In this document: positions 25,915 to 34,931 of the stretch, one piece after another
How the letters are laid out: each line of letters starts with the position of its first letter
Numbering within the stretch: position 1 is the first letter of the stretch
From: Micromonosporaceae bacterium
Lineage (GTDB): Bacteria > Actinomycetota > Actinomycetes > Mycobacteriales > Micromonosporaceae
NCBI GenBank assembly: GCA_009377645.1
Contig: WHTQ01000008.1
Span: 27,999-91,998, forward strand
DNA length: 64,000 nt
Direction of reading: 5' to 3'
Program-made: the position numbers and the translations under genes
Notes under the pieces: generated by a model
Told to the model about the DNA's origin: nothing
Seen by the model: the letters and a program-made list of their open reading frames with translations, nothing else
The model's database searches: none

Positions 25915-26035
25915 CCGCCGGCCCCTCCCACCGGGTCCAGCTCCGGCGCCACGTGCGCTGAGCCCCTGACCGGAAAAGACCCATATAACGGGGTATTTTT
26001 GGGCGGAGCATGTGGGGCACAGCAAACATGAGATA

Positions 26036-26048
26036 TGATACAATGTAC
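26036..26048. promoter_or_regulatory. AT-rich TGATACAATGTAC site before the second importer operon
   Basis: The bases 26026-26064 are conspicuously A/T-rich. The ATACAAT core resembles the site at 34873-34881. It lies about 45 bases before the binding-protein start and may be part of the promoter or an operator for the GntR regulator encoded downstream. Confidence 0.35.
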
Positions 26049-26088
26049 GAGATCTGATCATGAAATTGCTGTCGAGAGGAGCCCTCCG

Positions 26089-27135
26089 GTGCGGGTGGCG
26101 AGAACGGTGGTGCCGGCGGTCCTGTCCGTTGTCCTTGTGGCAGCTGGGGGAGCGTGCGGTGGAGGCGATGACGATGACGCGTCCGACCAGGTAGCGGCTC
26201 CGGGGATCACCGAGGAGCTGATCGCCGCGGCCGAGCAGGAGGGTCAGGTGGTGTTTACGGGGTCGATCGCCGAAGCTGAGTTCACCAGCCTCAAGGAGGC
26301 CTTTCAGGCAAAGTACCCGGGCATCGACGTCCAGTTCACGCCGGGCGGTGCCGCCGCGTCGCTGGAGCGCTTCGGCGCCGAGGTCCAGCGCGACTCGATC
26401 CGAACCGATGTCTTCCAGTTCGGCGACTACGTCGCCCTGCAGACGTTCGCGGACCAGGGTGGCCTCGTCGAGCTCGACGCTGAGGCGATTCCCGCAATGG
26501 CGGAGTACGACCCGTCCCGGGTCAGCCAGTACTGGGTGACCTGGGGTACGCAGCCGATCATGCTTGCCTACCACAGCGAACTCCTCTCGGACCCGCCGCA
26601 GGACTGGGCGGACGCGCTGGACCCCAGGTTCACGGGCAAGATCGGGTACACGGCGCCGTCGGTCTCCATCGCGTTGGTCGAGATGTGGCTCATCCTGGAG
26701 CGGGAGCTAGGCAGCGACGTCATCGACCGCTTCCTCCAGCTCGACCCGCGCATCTACTCGGACACGAGCGTCGCCGCGGCCGCGCTCGCCGCGGGCGAGG
26801 TCGAGGTGGTCTTCGGCGCGGTGCCGAGCCGGATCGTTGCGCTCAACGCGGACGGCGCACCGATCGAACTGATCACTACCTCCTTCGCCAACGGTCCGAA
26901 CCGCCCCATCGTCATCGCCGACGGGCCGCACCCCAACGCCGCCAGGCTCTTCACCGACTTCCTCCTCAGCCGGGAGGGTCAGCAGGCGATCTACGGGAGC
27001 GGCGGTGGCTCCTCGTTCATCGAGGGCGGGGTCGACGGCATGATGGATCTTCCCGCGGACTTCCGCATCCTGGACCAGCAGAACGAGGTCGAGCCGGAGC
27101 GGCAGCGGATCATCTCTCAGCTCGAGGCGGGCTGA
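26089..27135 (+). CDS. ABC transporter substrate-binding lipoprotein (AfuA-like), second copy
   Basis: This is the ligand-binding component of the importer encoded next. The 348-aa lipoprotein has a signal peptide ending AAGGAC, so Cys23 is the lipidation site, followed by an Asp-rich linker. The core has the COG1840 features EAEFTSLKEAFQAKYPGIDV and a C-terminal RLFTDFLLSREGQQAIYGSG. It is a distant paralogue of the protein at 2570. Its place at the head of a CoA-ligase and beta-oxidation cluster suggests that it binds a carboxylic acid rather than iron (inference). The GTG start is set by GAGAGGAG and the signal peptide; an upstream ORF extension is not signal-like. Confidence 0.86.
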   Translation: MRVARTVVPAVLSVVLVAAGGACGGGDDDDASDQVAAPGITEELIAAAEQEGQVVFTGSIAEAEFTSLKEAFQAKYPGIDVQFTPGGAAASLERFGAEVQRDSIRTDVFQFGDYVALQTFADQGGLVELDAEAIPAMAEYDPSRVSQYWVTWGTQPIMLAYHSELLSDPPQDWADALDPRFTGKIGYTAPSVSIALVEMWLILERELGSDVIDRFLQLDPRIYSDTSVAAAALAAGEVEVVFGAVPSRIVALNADGAPIELITTSFANGPNRPIVIADGPHPNAARLFTDFLLSREGQQAIYGSGGGSSFIEGGVDGMMDLPADFRILDQQNEVEPERQRIISQLEAG

Positions 27136-27178
27136 TCAAGTCCCCCTGGTCCCGTCCGACCAGCCAACTGGAGCGACC

Positions 27179-28954
27179 GTGACGCAGCTGCTGACGCGTC
27201 CCACCTCCCGCCCGAGGTATGTGGCGCGCGGCATCCTCGGCTGGCACTGGGGGATGCTGGCGCTGGCCCTGGTCCTGGCCGTGCTCATCGTTGGTCCGCT
27301 CGGCTTCGTGACCGGCCGGGCGGTGCTCGGCGGGGAGCTCACGACGAAGGTGCAGGAGTTCGTCGACTTCATGAGCCAGCCGGCAACGTTGCGGGCGCTG
27401 CGGAACACGTTCCTGATCGCCGTGCCGGCCACGCTGATCGCCTGCGCCGGCGGTGTGGCGCTCGGCTGGCTGCTCGCCCGGACGGACATCCCAGGACGGC
27501 GGCTGCTCAACTCCATGCCGTTGATCCCCATTCTCATCCCTCGGGTGAGTGCGGCGATCGGGTGGGTATTCCTGCTCAGTCCGCGCCAGGGCATCCTCAA
27601 CGTCTTCTATCGCGACGTCTTCGGGTCGGACGCGGAGACGGGCCCGTTCAACGCTCACAGCTTCCTGGTCATCATCTTCGTCATGGGCATCAACCTGGTG
27701 CCGTACGCGTACGCGCTGATGTACCCGAGCTTTACCCAGATGAACTCCGAGCTGGAGGAGGCCGGGCTCGCGTCGGGAGCCTCGGAGCTGCGGGTCGCGT
27801 GGCGGGTGACCCTCCCGGCAATGCGGCCGGCACTGCTCGGCTCGCTGAGCCTGTGCTTCATGCTTGCCATCGCCCAGTTCTCGATCCCGTACATCCTCGG
27901 CAGTCCCGAACGCATCACCGTGCTCACCACCGAGCTGTTCGGTCTGCTCACGACGTTTCCGGCGAACTACGACGCGGTGGCCTACCTGGGTATCGTCCTG
28001 GGCCTGTTCGCGGTGATCCTGCTGTACGGTCACCGCCGGCTGACTGCGCTGCGCAGCTTCGTCACGGTGACCGGCAAGGGGCACAGCGACCGGCTCGTCC
28101 GCCTCCGGCGCTGGAAGCCCGCGGCGCTCGCCTTCGTGTGGCTCTACGCCGGCCTCACCGTGATCCTGCCCGTGGGCGCGCTGGTTGTCGCCTCGCTGCT
28201 GAGCTTCTGGGGCGCCGACTACCGTCTCGACGAGATGGGCCTGGACTGGTACCGCTCGCTGTTCGACCACGCCTGGGCGATGCCCGCGCTCGGCAACAGC
28301 CTCCGGCTGGCGCTGGTCGGCTCGCTGTGCTGCATCGTGCTGGCCGCACTCGCCTCCTGGTACGGCGTGCGCCGGAAGGGCCGGCTGAACTCGGTGCTGC
28401 AGGGCTTGGCGGAGCTGCCGATCGGCATCCCGTCGAGTGTGTTCGGCATCGGCTTCCTGTTCGCGTTCATCGCGTTGTGGGCGGACGGTCTCAACACGTC
28501 GTTCCCGTTGCTGGTGATGTACAGCGTGCTGTTCCTGCCGTTCGCGATGAGGTCTGTGACCTCGGCCCTGCACCAGGTCTCCCCGGAGCTGGAGGAGGCG
28601 GCGTATGTTTCTGGCGCGTCCAGGTTCGGGGCGTTCCGCCGGGTGACCCTGCCGTTGCTGAAGAACGGGATGTTCTACGGGTGGTTGCTCGTGCTGGCCA
28701 TCCTGTTCCGCGAACTGGAGGCGACCGTGTTCCTGGTTACGCCCGGTACGCCGGTCTTCGCGAGTGCGTTGCTCGACATGTGGGGCCTTGCCCGCTGGCC
28801 ACAGGCTGCCGCGTACTCGGTGCTGGTTCTGCTGCTCACGCTGGTGCTGCTGGGCGCCATGTCCGGGCTGCTCGGCATCGGCAAGCGGGCCGGTAGCGGC
28901 CGGCGCCGACCGTTCCCCAGCAACCGGCCAGGATCGGTCCATGGAGGTGTCTAG
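27179..28954 (+). CDS. ABC transporter permease, two fused permease units, second copy
   Basis: This 591-aa protein combines two permease domains of six or so helices each. The EAA loops that contact the ATPase are LEEAGLASGASELRVAWRVT (about residues 196-215) and LEEAAYVSGASRFGAFRRVT (about 472-491). It is the channel of the importer with the lipoprotein upstream and ATPase downstream. A GTG with GGAG eight bases upstream is the start. The ATPase gene begins on the base after its stop. Architecture and gene order are the same as in the island importer at 3708. Confidence 0.9.
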   Translation: MTQLLTRPTSRPRYVARGILGWHWGMLALALVLAVLIVGPLGFVTGRAVLGGELTTKVQEFVDFMSQPATLRALRNTFLIAVPATLIACAGGVALGWLLARTDIPGRRLLNSMPLIPILIPRVSAAIGWVFLLSPRQGILNVFYRDVFGSDAETGPFNAHSFLVIIFVMGINLVPYAYALMYPSFTQMNSELEEAGLASGASELRVAWRVTLPAMRPALLGSLSLCFMLAIAQFSIPYILGSPERITVLTTELFGLLTTFPANYDAVAYLGIVLGLFAVILLYGHRRLTALRSFVTVTGKGHSDRLVRLRRWKPAALAFVWLYAGLTVILPVGALVVASLLSFWGADYRLDEMGLDWYRSLFDHAWAMPALGNSLRLALVGSLCCIVLAALASWYGVRRKGRLNSVLQGLAELPIGIPSSVFGIGFLFAFIALWADGLNTSFPLLVMYSVLFLPFAMRSVTSALHQVSPELEEAAYVSGASRFGAFRRVTLPLLKNGMFYGWLLVLAILFRELEATVFLVTPGTPVFASALLDMWGLARWPQAAAYSVLVLLLTLVLLGAMSGLLGIGKRAGSGRRRPFPSNRPGSVHGGV

Positions 28955-30046
28955 TTGTCTGCGTCTGTGACCATCGAGCAACTGGTGAAGAGGTATGGTG
29001 ACGCCCGGGACGGCGTCACCGCGCTCGACGACGTATCGTTGACGATGTCCAGCGGCGAGCTTACCGTGCTGTTGGGGCCGAGCGGCTGCGGCAAGACCAC
29101 GCTGCTCCGCAGCGTCGGTGGCCTGGTGACGCCGGACAGCGGCTCCATCCACATCGGGGACCAGCCGGTCTTCTCGTCCGCGGACCGGATCGACGTGGCG
29201 ACCCGCAAGCGCCACATCGGAATGGTGTTCCAGTCCTACGCCTTGTGGCCCAACCTGTCGGTCTTCGACAACGTGGCCTTCCCGCTGAAGGAGCAGCGGA
29301 CCAGCCGGGCCGCGATCCGGACCCGGGTCGCCGACGGCCTGGAGCTGGTCGGCTGCGCGCACCTGAGCCGGCGCTTTCCGCACGAGCTGAGCGGCGGCCA
29401 GCAGCAGCGGGTCGCCCTCGCGCGCGCCCTGGCAGCCGAGCCGCGGCTGCTGCTGTTGGACGAACCACTGTCCAACCTCGATGCCGGCCTCCGGGTGCGG
29501 ATGCGCGGCGAGATCCGGCGAGTGCAGCAACGGACGGAGCAGACGATGATCCACGTGACGCATGACCAGGGCGAGGCGCTTGCGCTCGCCGACCGCCTGG
29601 TCGTGATGAGGTCGGGACAGGTGATCCAGATGGGTACCCCTCGGGAGGTGTACGAGGACCCGAGGACTGCTTTCGTCGCGGACTTCCTCGGCTCGGCTAA
29701 CCTGGTCGAGGTGCGCCGGCACCGGCCGGACGGGTCGGTGGAGACCCCGCTCGGGCCGATGACGGCGGCCCGCGACCATCACCAGGGCTCGGACGGCGCC
29801 GCCTACGTCGCGATCCGCCAGGAGGACGTGCACCTAGGGGAGGGACCGTGCGGCCGGGGCTGTGCCAACGAGTACGAGCTGTCGCTGCAGGCGGTGGAGT
29901 ATCTGGGCGATCACCAGCTCGCCACGCTTGCCGGCGGCGGGGAAGCCCGGCTGATCGCTCGATGCCCTGCTGGCGAACGGCTACGGCCGGGGATAGGCTA
30001 CCGGGTGTGCCTGCCAGCCGAGCGCTGCTCCGTTGTGCCGAGCTGA
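28955..30046 (+). CDS. ABC transporter ATP-binding protein, second copy
   Basis: The 363-aa ATPase has Walker A GPSGCGKTT (residues 41-49), Q-loop VFQSYALWPN, signature LSGGQQQR, Walker B LLLLDEPLSNLDA and the switch His in IHVTHDQGEAL. A TOBE-like domain with two close cysteines (GPCGRGCANEYEL) forms the C-terminus. The TTG start is supported by GGAGGT eight bases upstream and by direct abutment to the permease stop. The GntR-type regulator follows 67 bases later, probably in the same transcript or from its own promoter. Confidence 0.9.
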   Translation: MSASVTIEQLVKRYGDARDGVTALDDVSLTMSSGELTVLLGPSGCGKTTLLRSVGGLVTPDSGSIHIGDQPVFSSADRIDVATRKRHIGMVFQSYALWPNLSVFDNVAFPLKEQRTSRAAIRTRVADGLELVGCAHLSRRFPHELSGGQQQRVALARALAAEPRLLLLDEPLSNLDAGLRVRMRGEIRRVQQRTEQTMIHVTHDQGEALALADRLVVMRSGQVIQMGTPREVYEDPRTAFVADFLGSANLVEVRRHRPDGSVETPLGPMTAARDHHQGSDGAAYVAIRQEDVHLGEGPCGRGCANEYELSLQAVEYLGDHQLATLAGGGEARLIARCPAGERLRPGIGYRVCLPAERCSVVPS

Positions 30047-30113
30047 GGGCCCAGCGATGTCACGCGAATCGGTAACCTGCATCGGGTCATGAGGCGCGAG
30101 TGGAGGGTGTGCA

Positions 30114-30797
30114 TTGGTTCAGCAAACCGTTGCGGCGCTGGGTGCTCAGCCGAACCTTAAGGACAGCGTCGTGCGTGAGGTGCGGCGGATGCTCTTCTCC
30201 GGCTTGTCGCGCCCCGGAGCCCGGATCGATCAGGACAGCCTAGCTCGGCAGTTCGGAATCAGCCGGGTGCCCGTGCGCGAGGCGCTCATCGTGCTGGAGG
30301 GCGAGGGGCTGGTGGAGCACTACGCCCGCCGCGGCTACTTCGTCGCATCGATCACCCGGGACGATGTGCGCGACCACTACGCGGTGTACGGCGCGGTCGC
30401 CGGCCTGGCAGCCCGCCGGGCGGCGAGCATGGTGACGCCCGAGACCCTCGCGGAGCTGACGGACCTGGTGACGCAGATGGAGCAGGCGGACGCCGACCAG
30501 GCGGAGCTCAACTTTCGGTTCCACCGCGCCATCAACCTCGCCGGCGGGTCACGGCGGCTAGCCGCGGTCCTGCGCAACCTCGTGGACACCATTCCGGGTG
30601 GTTTCTTCGAAGGGGCGACCGGCTGGCCAGAGCGCGCCAGGCAGCACCATCGCGACATCCTCGAGGCGCTCCGCAGGGGCGACGCCGACGCGGCGGCCCA
30701 GCTGGTCGAGGACCACCTGAGCGCCAGCGGCGACTACGCCGTCGCGCTGCTCGAGCGGGCTGGCTTCTGGGAGGTCGCCGATCAGGAGGAAGCCTGA
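30114..30797 (+). CDS. GntR-family transcriptional regulator (FCD subfamily)
   Basis: The 227-aa product has an N-terminal winged helix (about residues 15-78; DQDSLARQFGISRVPVREAL is the recognition helix region, then GEGLVEHYARRGYFVA). An all-helical FCD effector domain (about 88-215) follows, with metal-binding His in FRFHRAIN and HHRDILEAL. Such proteins repress uptake and catabolic genes and release DNA on binding an organic acid or its metal complex. The TTG start follows GGAGGGTGTGCA. It is the only obvious regulator of the surrounding catabolic cluster, so it is the best candidate to read the GTATAC sites at 34873 and 37533. Its 3' end overlaps the convergent ligase gene by 16 bases. 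Confidence 0.88.
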   Translation: MVQQTVAALGAQPNLKDSVVREVRRMLFSGLSRPGARIDQDSLARQFGISRVPVREALIVLEGEGLVEHYARRGYFVASITRDDVRDHYAVYGAVAGLAARRAASMVTPETLAELTDLVTQMEQADADQAELNFRFHRAINLAGGSRRLAAVLRNLVDTIPGGFFEGATGWPERARQHHRDILEALRRGDADAAAQLVEDHLSASGDYAVALLERAGFWEVADQEEA

Positions 30798-32404
30798 GGC
30801 CGGTCGACGGCCTGGGCGGCGCGGTCGCGGAGCTCCCGCTTGAGCACCTTTCCCGCGGCGTTGCGCGGCAGGTCGTTGACGACCTCGATGTCACGCGGCA
30901 CCTTGAAGTCGGCCAGTGACGCCGCGCAGTGGGCGCGGATCGCGTCGAGGTCGACCGGGACGTCCTCGGGCCGGACTGTGATGAACGCTTTGAGATCCTC
31001 GCCCAGCACCCGGTGCGGCTTGGCGACCACCGCGGCTTCCACCACCAAGGGGTGCTGCGTCAGCACGGCCTCGACCTCCACCGAGGAGATGTTGTAGCCG
31101 CCGCGGACCACCAGGTCCTTCCGGCGGTCGACGTGGTAGACGAAGCCCGCCTCGTCGATCCGGACGATGTCGCCAGTCCAGAGCCAGCCGTCGCGCAAGG
31201 CGGACCTGGTGGCGGCGGTGTCCTTGTAGTACTCCTTCATGAGCGACGGGCCGGTGAGGATGAACTCGCCCGTCTCACCGGGGCCGACGTCCGTGCCGTC
31301 CGGGTGCACGACGCGAAACCGGGTGTAGCGGCCCATGGCGCGGTTCCCGACCGAGCCGAGCCGGGCGACCGCGTACTCCTCCGGCAGGTAGATCCCGCCC
31401 GGCCCCGCCTCGGTCAACCCGTAGGTCTGCATCAGGCCGGCCCACGGGAAGGTCCGCCGGAGCTCCTCAATCAGCACCGGAGTCATGCTGGCGCCGCCGT
31501 AGTCGAGGATCCGGACCCGCCGCAGGCGGTCCGGATCGGGCCGGCTGACGTTCAGCACGAGCTGGTACACGCCAGGAACGGCCACGTACACGCTGGTTCC
31601 GGAGCTGGCCATCAGTCGCAGTGTGTCCGCCGGGTCGAAGTCTTCCAGGACGAAGGCGGCCCCGGCCCACAGCGCCGAGAGGGAGTTGAAGTGCAGCGCG
31701 CCGCCCCCAAAGATCGGGAACGGGCTCTGCAGCGCCTCGCCCGCCGTGAGCCGGAAGGCGTCCGCCCACTGCAATCCCGCCGCCAGCGCGGAGCCGTGGG
31801 TGTGCAGCACTCCCTTGGGGGTGCCGGTGGTGCCCGAGGTGTAAACCAGACACAGGTCGTCGGTCGGGGAGACCGGCCGGGCCGGTGCCTCGGCCGCCTG
31901 CCGGGTCCGCCCACGTAGAGCGGTCCCCTCGGCGCCGTCGACGACGATGGTGGCCGGTGGCGCCGGCAGCCCGGCCAGCGCCGCCCCGAACGTGTCGCGC
32001 TCGCGCTCGGTGGCGATCAGGACCCGGGCTTCGGAGTGACCGAGGATGTGCGCGATCTCGCGCGGCGTGAGCCGGTTGTTGATCGGTACGTTGACCGCGC
32101 CGAGCCGGGCCACCGCGTGGTAGACCACCATGGCCTCGGTCCCGTGGCTGTTGCCGAGCATCCAGGCAACCCGGTCCTGCGGCCGCACACCGTAGTCGTG
32201 TGCTAGAACCTGCGCGAGCTGGGCGGCCTCCAGCCGCCATGTCTCGAACGCCAGGGTCCGGTAGGTGCGCGCCTGGGAGACGGCGACCAGCCCGGGCGCC
32301 TCCGGCTGTTCGTCGGCGCGCCGGTCCAGCAGCGCCGACACGGTGTCGGGCTGCAGCTCCGCGGGGAACGGGTGGGGCGGCTCAACGTCCACAGTGACCT
32401 CCAT
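30782..32404 (-). CDS. AMP-dependent acyl-CoA ligase
   Basis: It activates a carboxylic acid to its CoA thioester through an acyl-adenylate. The 540-aa product has the P-loop-like motif YTSGTTGTPKGVLHTHG, the acyl pocket/AMP motif MQTYGLTEAGPGG, the hinge-region TGDIVRIDEAGFVYHVDRRKD (cited in part as GFVYHVDRRKD), and the catalytic Lys in RNAAGKVLKREL near the end. Its ATG shares one base with the stop of the upstream DUF35 gene. A GTG 12 bases in, preceded by GGAGGTCACT, is an equally plausible start. It is the last gene of a thiolase-like/DUF35/ligase minus-strand operon. Confidence 0.9.
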   Translation of the reverse strand: MEVTVDVEPPHPFPAELQPDTVSALLDRRADEQPEAPGLVAVSQARTYRTLAFETWRLEAAQLAQVLAHDYGVRPQDRVAWMLGNSHGTEAMVVYHAVARLGAVNVPINNRLTPREIAHILGHSEARVLIATERERDTFGAALAGLPAPPATIVVDGAEGTALRGRTRQAAEAPARPVSPTDDLCLVYTSGTTGTPKGVLHTHGSALAAGLQWADAFRLTAGEALQSPFPIFGGGALHFNSLSALWAGAAFVLEDFDPADTLRLMASSGTSVYVAVPGVYQLVLNVSRPDPDRLRRVRILDYGGASMTPVLIEELRRTFPWAGLMQTYGLTEAGPGGIYLPEEYAVARLGSVGNRAMGRYTRFRVVHPDGTDVGPGETGEFILTGPSLMKEYYKDTAATRSALRDGWLWTGDIVRIDEAGFVYHVDRRKDLVVRGGYNISSVEVEAVLTQHPLVVEAAVVAKPHRVLGEDLKAFITVRPEDVPVDLDAIRAHCAASLADFKVPRDIEVVNDLPRNAAGKVLKRELRDRAAQAVDRPQASS

Positions 32405-32811
32405 CACGAACCGATCGGCGTGAACTGGGCGACGAGGAGGCCCTGCCGCGGGGCGAACCGTACGCCCACCGGCATCCCGACCGTCACCTCGTCGACGGGA
32501 CAGCCTACGACGTGGCCCATCAGGCGAGGGCCGGCGTCGAGGTCGACCAGCGCGATCGGGTACGGCACGTCGGCCGCGAACTCGGCGGTTGGCGCGCGGC
32601 GCACCACGGTGAAGGAGTAGACGGTGCCGCGCGGTCGCACCGCCGTCCACGTCAGCGCGCGGCCACCACAGGACACACACCACAGCCGGGCGTACAGCTG
32701 GTGGTGGCCGCAGGTTTGGCAGCGCTGGACCCGCAGTTCGCCGGCCTGCGCGCCTTCCCAGAACGGGAGGTTCTCGGGCTCTGCCTGGGGCGCGCTCTGG
32801 TGGTGGCTCAA
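32404..32811 (-). CDS. DUF35 Zn-ribbon/OB-fold protein
   Basis: The 135-aa product has an N-terminal rubredoxin-like zinc ribbon (RCQTCGHHQLYARLWCVSCG, about residues 28-47) and a C-terminal OB-fold that can bind CoA. DUF35 proteins partner with thiolase-like enzymes. In steroid degradation the DUF35 partner of Ltp2 is required for retro-aldol cleavage of a side-chain CoA ester. The TTG start overlaps the stop of the thiolase-like gene by four bases, as expected for subunits of one complex. No function is known for this exact pair. Confidence 0.85.
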   Translation of the reverse strand: MSHHQSAPQAEPENLPFWEGAQAGELRVQRCQTCGHHQLYARLWCVSCGGRALTWTAVRPRGTVYSFTVVRRAPTAEFAADVPYPIALVDLDAGPRLMGHVVGCPVDEVTVGMPVGVRFAPRQGLLVAQFTPIGS

Positions 32812-33974
32812 CGGTCCCCCGCAAGGATGAGCGTTCCATGCGAGGCCAGGATGCCGCCCTCCATGTGGACCAGCGCCGTCTCGGCTCCGGCCACCTGCCG
32901 GTCGGCGGCTTCGCCCCGGAGCTGCCGCACCGCCTCGGATACCAGGAACAGGCCGGTTGGCTTGCCCGGGTGTCCGAACGACAGCACGCCGCCGTGGGTA
33001 TTTACCGGCAGCCGGCCGGACAACCTGGTGTTGCCCTCGCGGACGAACGCGCCGCCGCCACCTTTCGGGCAGAAGCCAAGGTCCTCGAGCTGCATGCACT
33101 GGATGAAGCTGAACGCGTCGTAGATCATCGCGACGTCGATCTCTGCTGGAGTCAGCCCGGCCGCCCGGAACGCGGCAGGCCCGGAAACGGCCGCGCCGGT
33201 CACGGTCAGGTCGCCCGCCTGCGTCAGGTGTTCGTAGCCGTGGTGTTCGCCCACGCCGGTGATCCGGATCGGAGGCTTGGGCAGATCGCGCGCGCGGGCG
33301 GCCGACGCGAGGACGACCGCGCCGCCGCCGTCGGAGACCGGTGCGCAGTCGAGCAGGCGAAGCGGGTCGGCGACCAGCCGGGAGCCCAGGACGTCCTGGG
33401 CGGTCAGCGGCGCGCGGAACTGCGCCGCGGGATGCCGCCGGGCGTGTTCCCGGTCGATCTCGGCGACTAGCGCGAAGTCGGTCACGTCGGCGCCGTACTC
33501 GTGGATGTAGCGCCGAGCGACCATCGCGTACATCGCCGGTATGGTGGGCCCGGCCGGCCCCTCATAGGCGGGGTGACCGATCGTGGCCATCGAGGCGACG
33601 GTGGCGTCCCGCCCGAGCCCGGTCGCGAGGTTGTCGGCCTTCGCGACCACGACCACCTCGCATACACCGGCGCCGATCATGGCGGCGGCGTGCTCGATCG
33701 CGGCCACGCTCGTTGACCCGCCCGCGTTCACGGTCAGCACATGCCGAGGGTGGTGGCCGAGGTACTCGGCGACTACGTCGGCGTGGTAGAGCACGGGCGA
33801 GACCCGGGAGCCGGCCGTCACCAGCCCGTCGACATCGCGCAGGCGCAGGCCGGCGTCGTCGAGCGCTGCCCGGATCGCCTCGGCGTGGAGCTGGATGCTG
33901 GTGCGGTCAGGCACCTTGCCGACGGCGGTCTCGCCGACTCCGACGATCGCGCAGTGGTCGAGAAACGAGCTCAC
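32808..33974 (-). CDS. Thiolase-like protein (SCP2/Ltp type), probable aldolase subunit
   Basis: The 388-aa product has the thiolase fold: GVGETAVGK at the start, a C-terminal NTHGGVLSFGHPGKPTG containing the conserved His, and FIQCMQLEDLGFC in between. The segment that normally bears the nucleophilic Cys reads NAGGSTSV (residues 83-90), so Cys is absent. Cysteine-less members such as Ltp2 do not do thiolysis but cleave beta-hydroxyacyl-CoA with a DUF35 partner. The overlapping downstream DUF35 gene fits this. The GTG follows GGAGCTGCC. Confidence 0.85.
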   Translation of the reverse strand: MSSFLDHCAIVGVGETAVGKVPDRTSIQLHAEAIRAALDDAGLRLRDVDGLVTAGSRVSPVLYHADVVAEYLGHHPRHVLTVNAGGSTSVAAIEHAAAMIGAGVCEVVVVAKADNLATGLGRDATVASMATIGHPAYEGPAGPTIPAMYAMVARRYIHEYGADVTDFALVAEIDREHARRHPAAQFRAPLTAQDVLGSRLVADPLRLLDCAPVSDGGGAVVLASAARARDLPKPPIRITGVGEHHGYEHLTQAGDLTVTGAAVSGPAAFRAAGLTPAEIDVAMIYDAFSFIQCMQLEDLGFCPKGGGGAFVREGNTRLSGRLPVNTHGGVLSFGHPGKPTGLFLVSEAVRQLRGEAADRQVAGAETALVHMEGGILASHGTLILAGDR

Positions 33975-34058
33975 GGCAGCTCCGCGGGTACGGCGGCTGA
34001 TGACTGTCCCGTCCCGGCGGCCGCGGGGAGATGCCTGGTGACACCACCGCGGGCCGGG

Positions 34059-34847
34059 TCACATGTAGACGGCCTCACCGGCACCGCCGGACACGACGAG
34101 GACCTCGCCGCTGATAGCTGCGGCGCGATCGGAAGCGAGGAAGGCGATGGCGTCGGAGACCTCGGAAGCTTCGACCACCCGGCCGATCGCGGTCCGCGCC
34201 GCGGCCGCCTTCTCGTACTCGGCGCTGGTGACGCCGAGCTGCCGCGCGCGTCGATCGAGCCAGTCCTCGGTGCGGACCGTACCGGGATGGACCACGTTCA
34301 CGGTGATCCCGAACGAGCCCAGCTCCCACGCCATGCTCCGCGCCAGGTGACCGAGCGCCAGGTTACGAAAGCCGCTCGTGTAGTTCCCTGCCATCCGTGC
34401 GGACAGGCCACCGACCAGCACCACGCGGCCCCAGCCGGCGGCCTTCATCGGGCGGGCGCACTCCCTCGCGCACCGGAGGTAGCCCAGGAACTTGGTGTCG
34501 AAGTCGTCGAGCAGCGCACCCTCGTCCAACTCGTCCAGGGTCCCGCTGGTGGTCCCGCCCGGTGAGCCGGCGTTGTTGACCAGGATATGGACGCCGCCCC
34601 AGGCCTCGACCACCTGCCCGACCGCCCGGCTGACCGACGCGGCGTCGCGTACGTCGCCCGGGACCGGGAGCACCGGACTTCCGGTGGCACTGGCGATCTC
34701 GTCCGCCGCCGCGCCCAGCCACTGCGGATCGCGGGCGAGCAACGCCACCCTGGCGCCATGCGCGGCGAGCGACTGTGCGGTTGCCCGGCCGATGCCGTGG
34801 CTACCACCGGTCACCAGCGCCACACGTCCCGCCAGGCCCAGCTCCAC
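34059..34847 (-). CDS. Short-chain dehydrogenase/reductase with atypical active site
   Basis: The 262-aa product has the cofactor motif TGGSHGIGRA (residues 13-22) and NNAG (about 91-94). The catalytic region reads GGLSARMAGNYTSGFRNLAL: Ser and Tyr are present but the usual Lys four residues after Tyr is missing, and Arg follows at five. This Y-x-SG-x-RN pattern is seen in some actinobacterial SDRs. It may oxidise a hydroxyl of a CoA ester or ring alcohol in this pathway, or be catalytically unusual. It is divergent from the LLM gene across a short AT-rich promoter region. Confidence 0.83.
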   Translation of the reverse strand: MELGLAGRVALVTGGSHGIGRATAQSLAAHGARVALLARDPQWLGAAADEIASATGSPVLPVPGDVRDAASVSRAVGQVVEAWGGVHILVNNAGSPGGTTSGTLDELDEGALLDDFDTKFLGYLRCARECARPMKAAGWGRVVLVGGLSARMAGNYTSGFRNLALGHLARSMAWELGSFGITVNVVHPGTVRTEDWLDRRARQLGVTSAEYEKAAAARTAIGRVVEASEVSDAIAFLASDRAAAISGEVLVVSGGAGEAVYM

Positions 34848-34872
34848 CCGCCCTCCTCTACAAGATCAAATT

Positions 34873-34881
34873 AAGTATACA
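34873..34881. promoter_or_regulatory. AAGTATACA site in the SDR/LLM divergent promoter
   Basis: AAGTATACA lies in an A/T-rich patch (34860-34890) between the SDR and LLM genes. The same nonamer occurs inverted at 37533-37541 in another divergent promoter of this cluster. GTATAC is a palindrome found at the core of several GntR/FCD operators. It probably serves as operator or shared promoter element. Confidence 0.45.
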
Positions 34882-34931
34882 ATACCATAGAAGCCTTCGC
34901 CCGGCCGCCGTCCGGGCGTGGAGGGAGACGC

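Noticed and set aside
27110..29833. A 907-codon open frame on the minus strand across the second importer operon
   Set aside because: It is antisense to well-conserved permease and ATPase genes. Its composition (Arg, Gln, His, Glu-rich) is what high-GC codon bias gives on the opposite strand.
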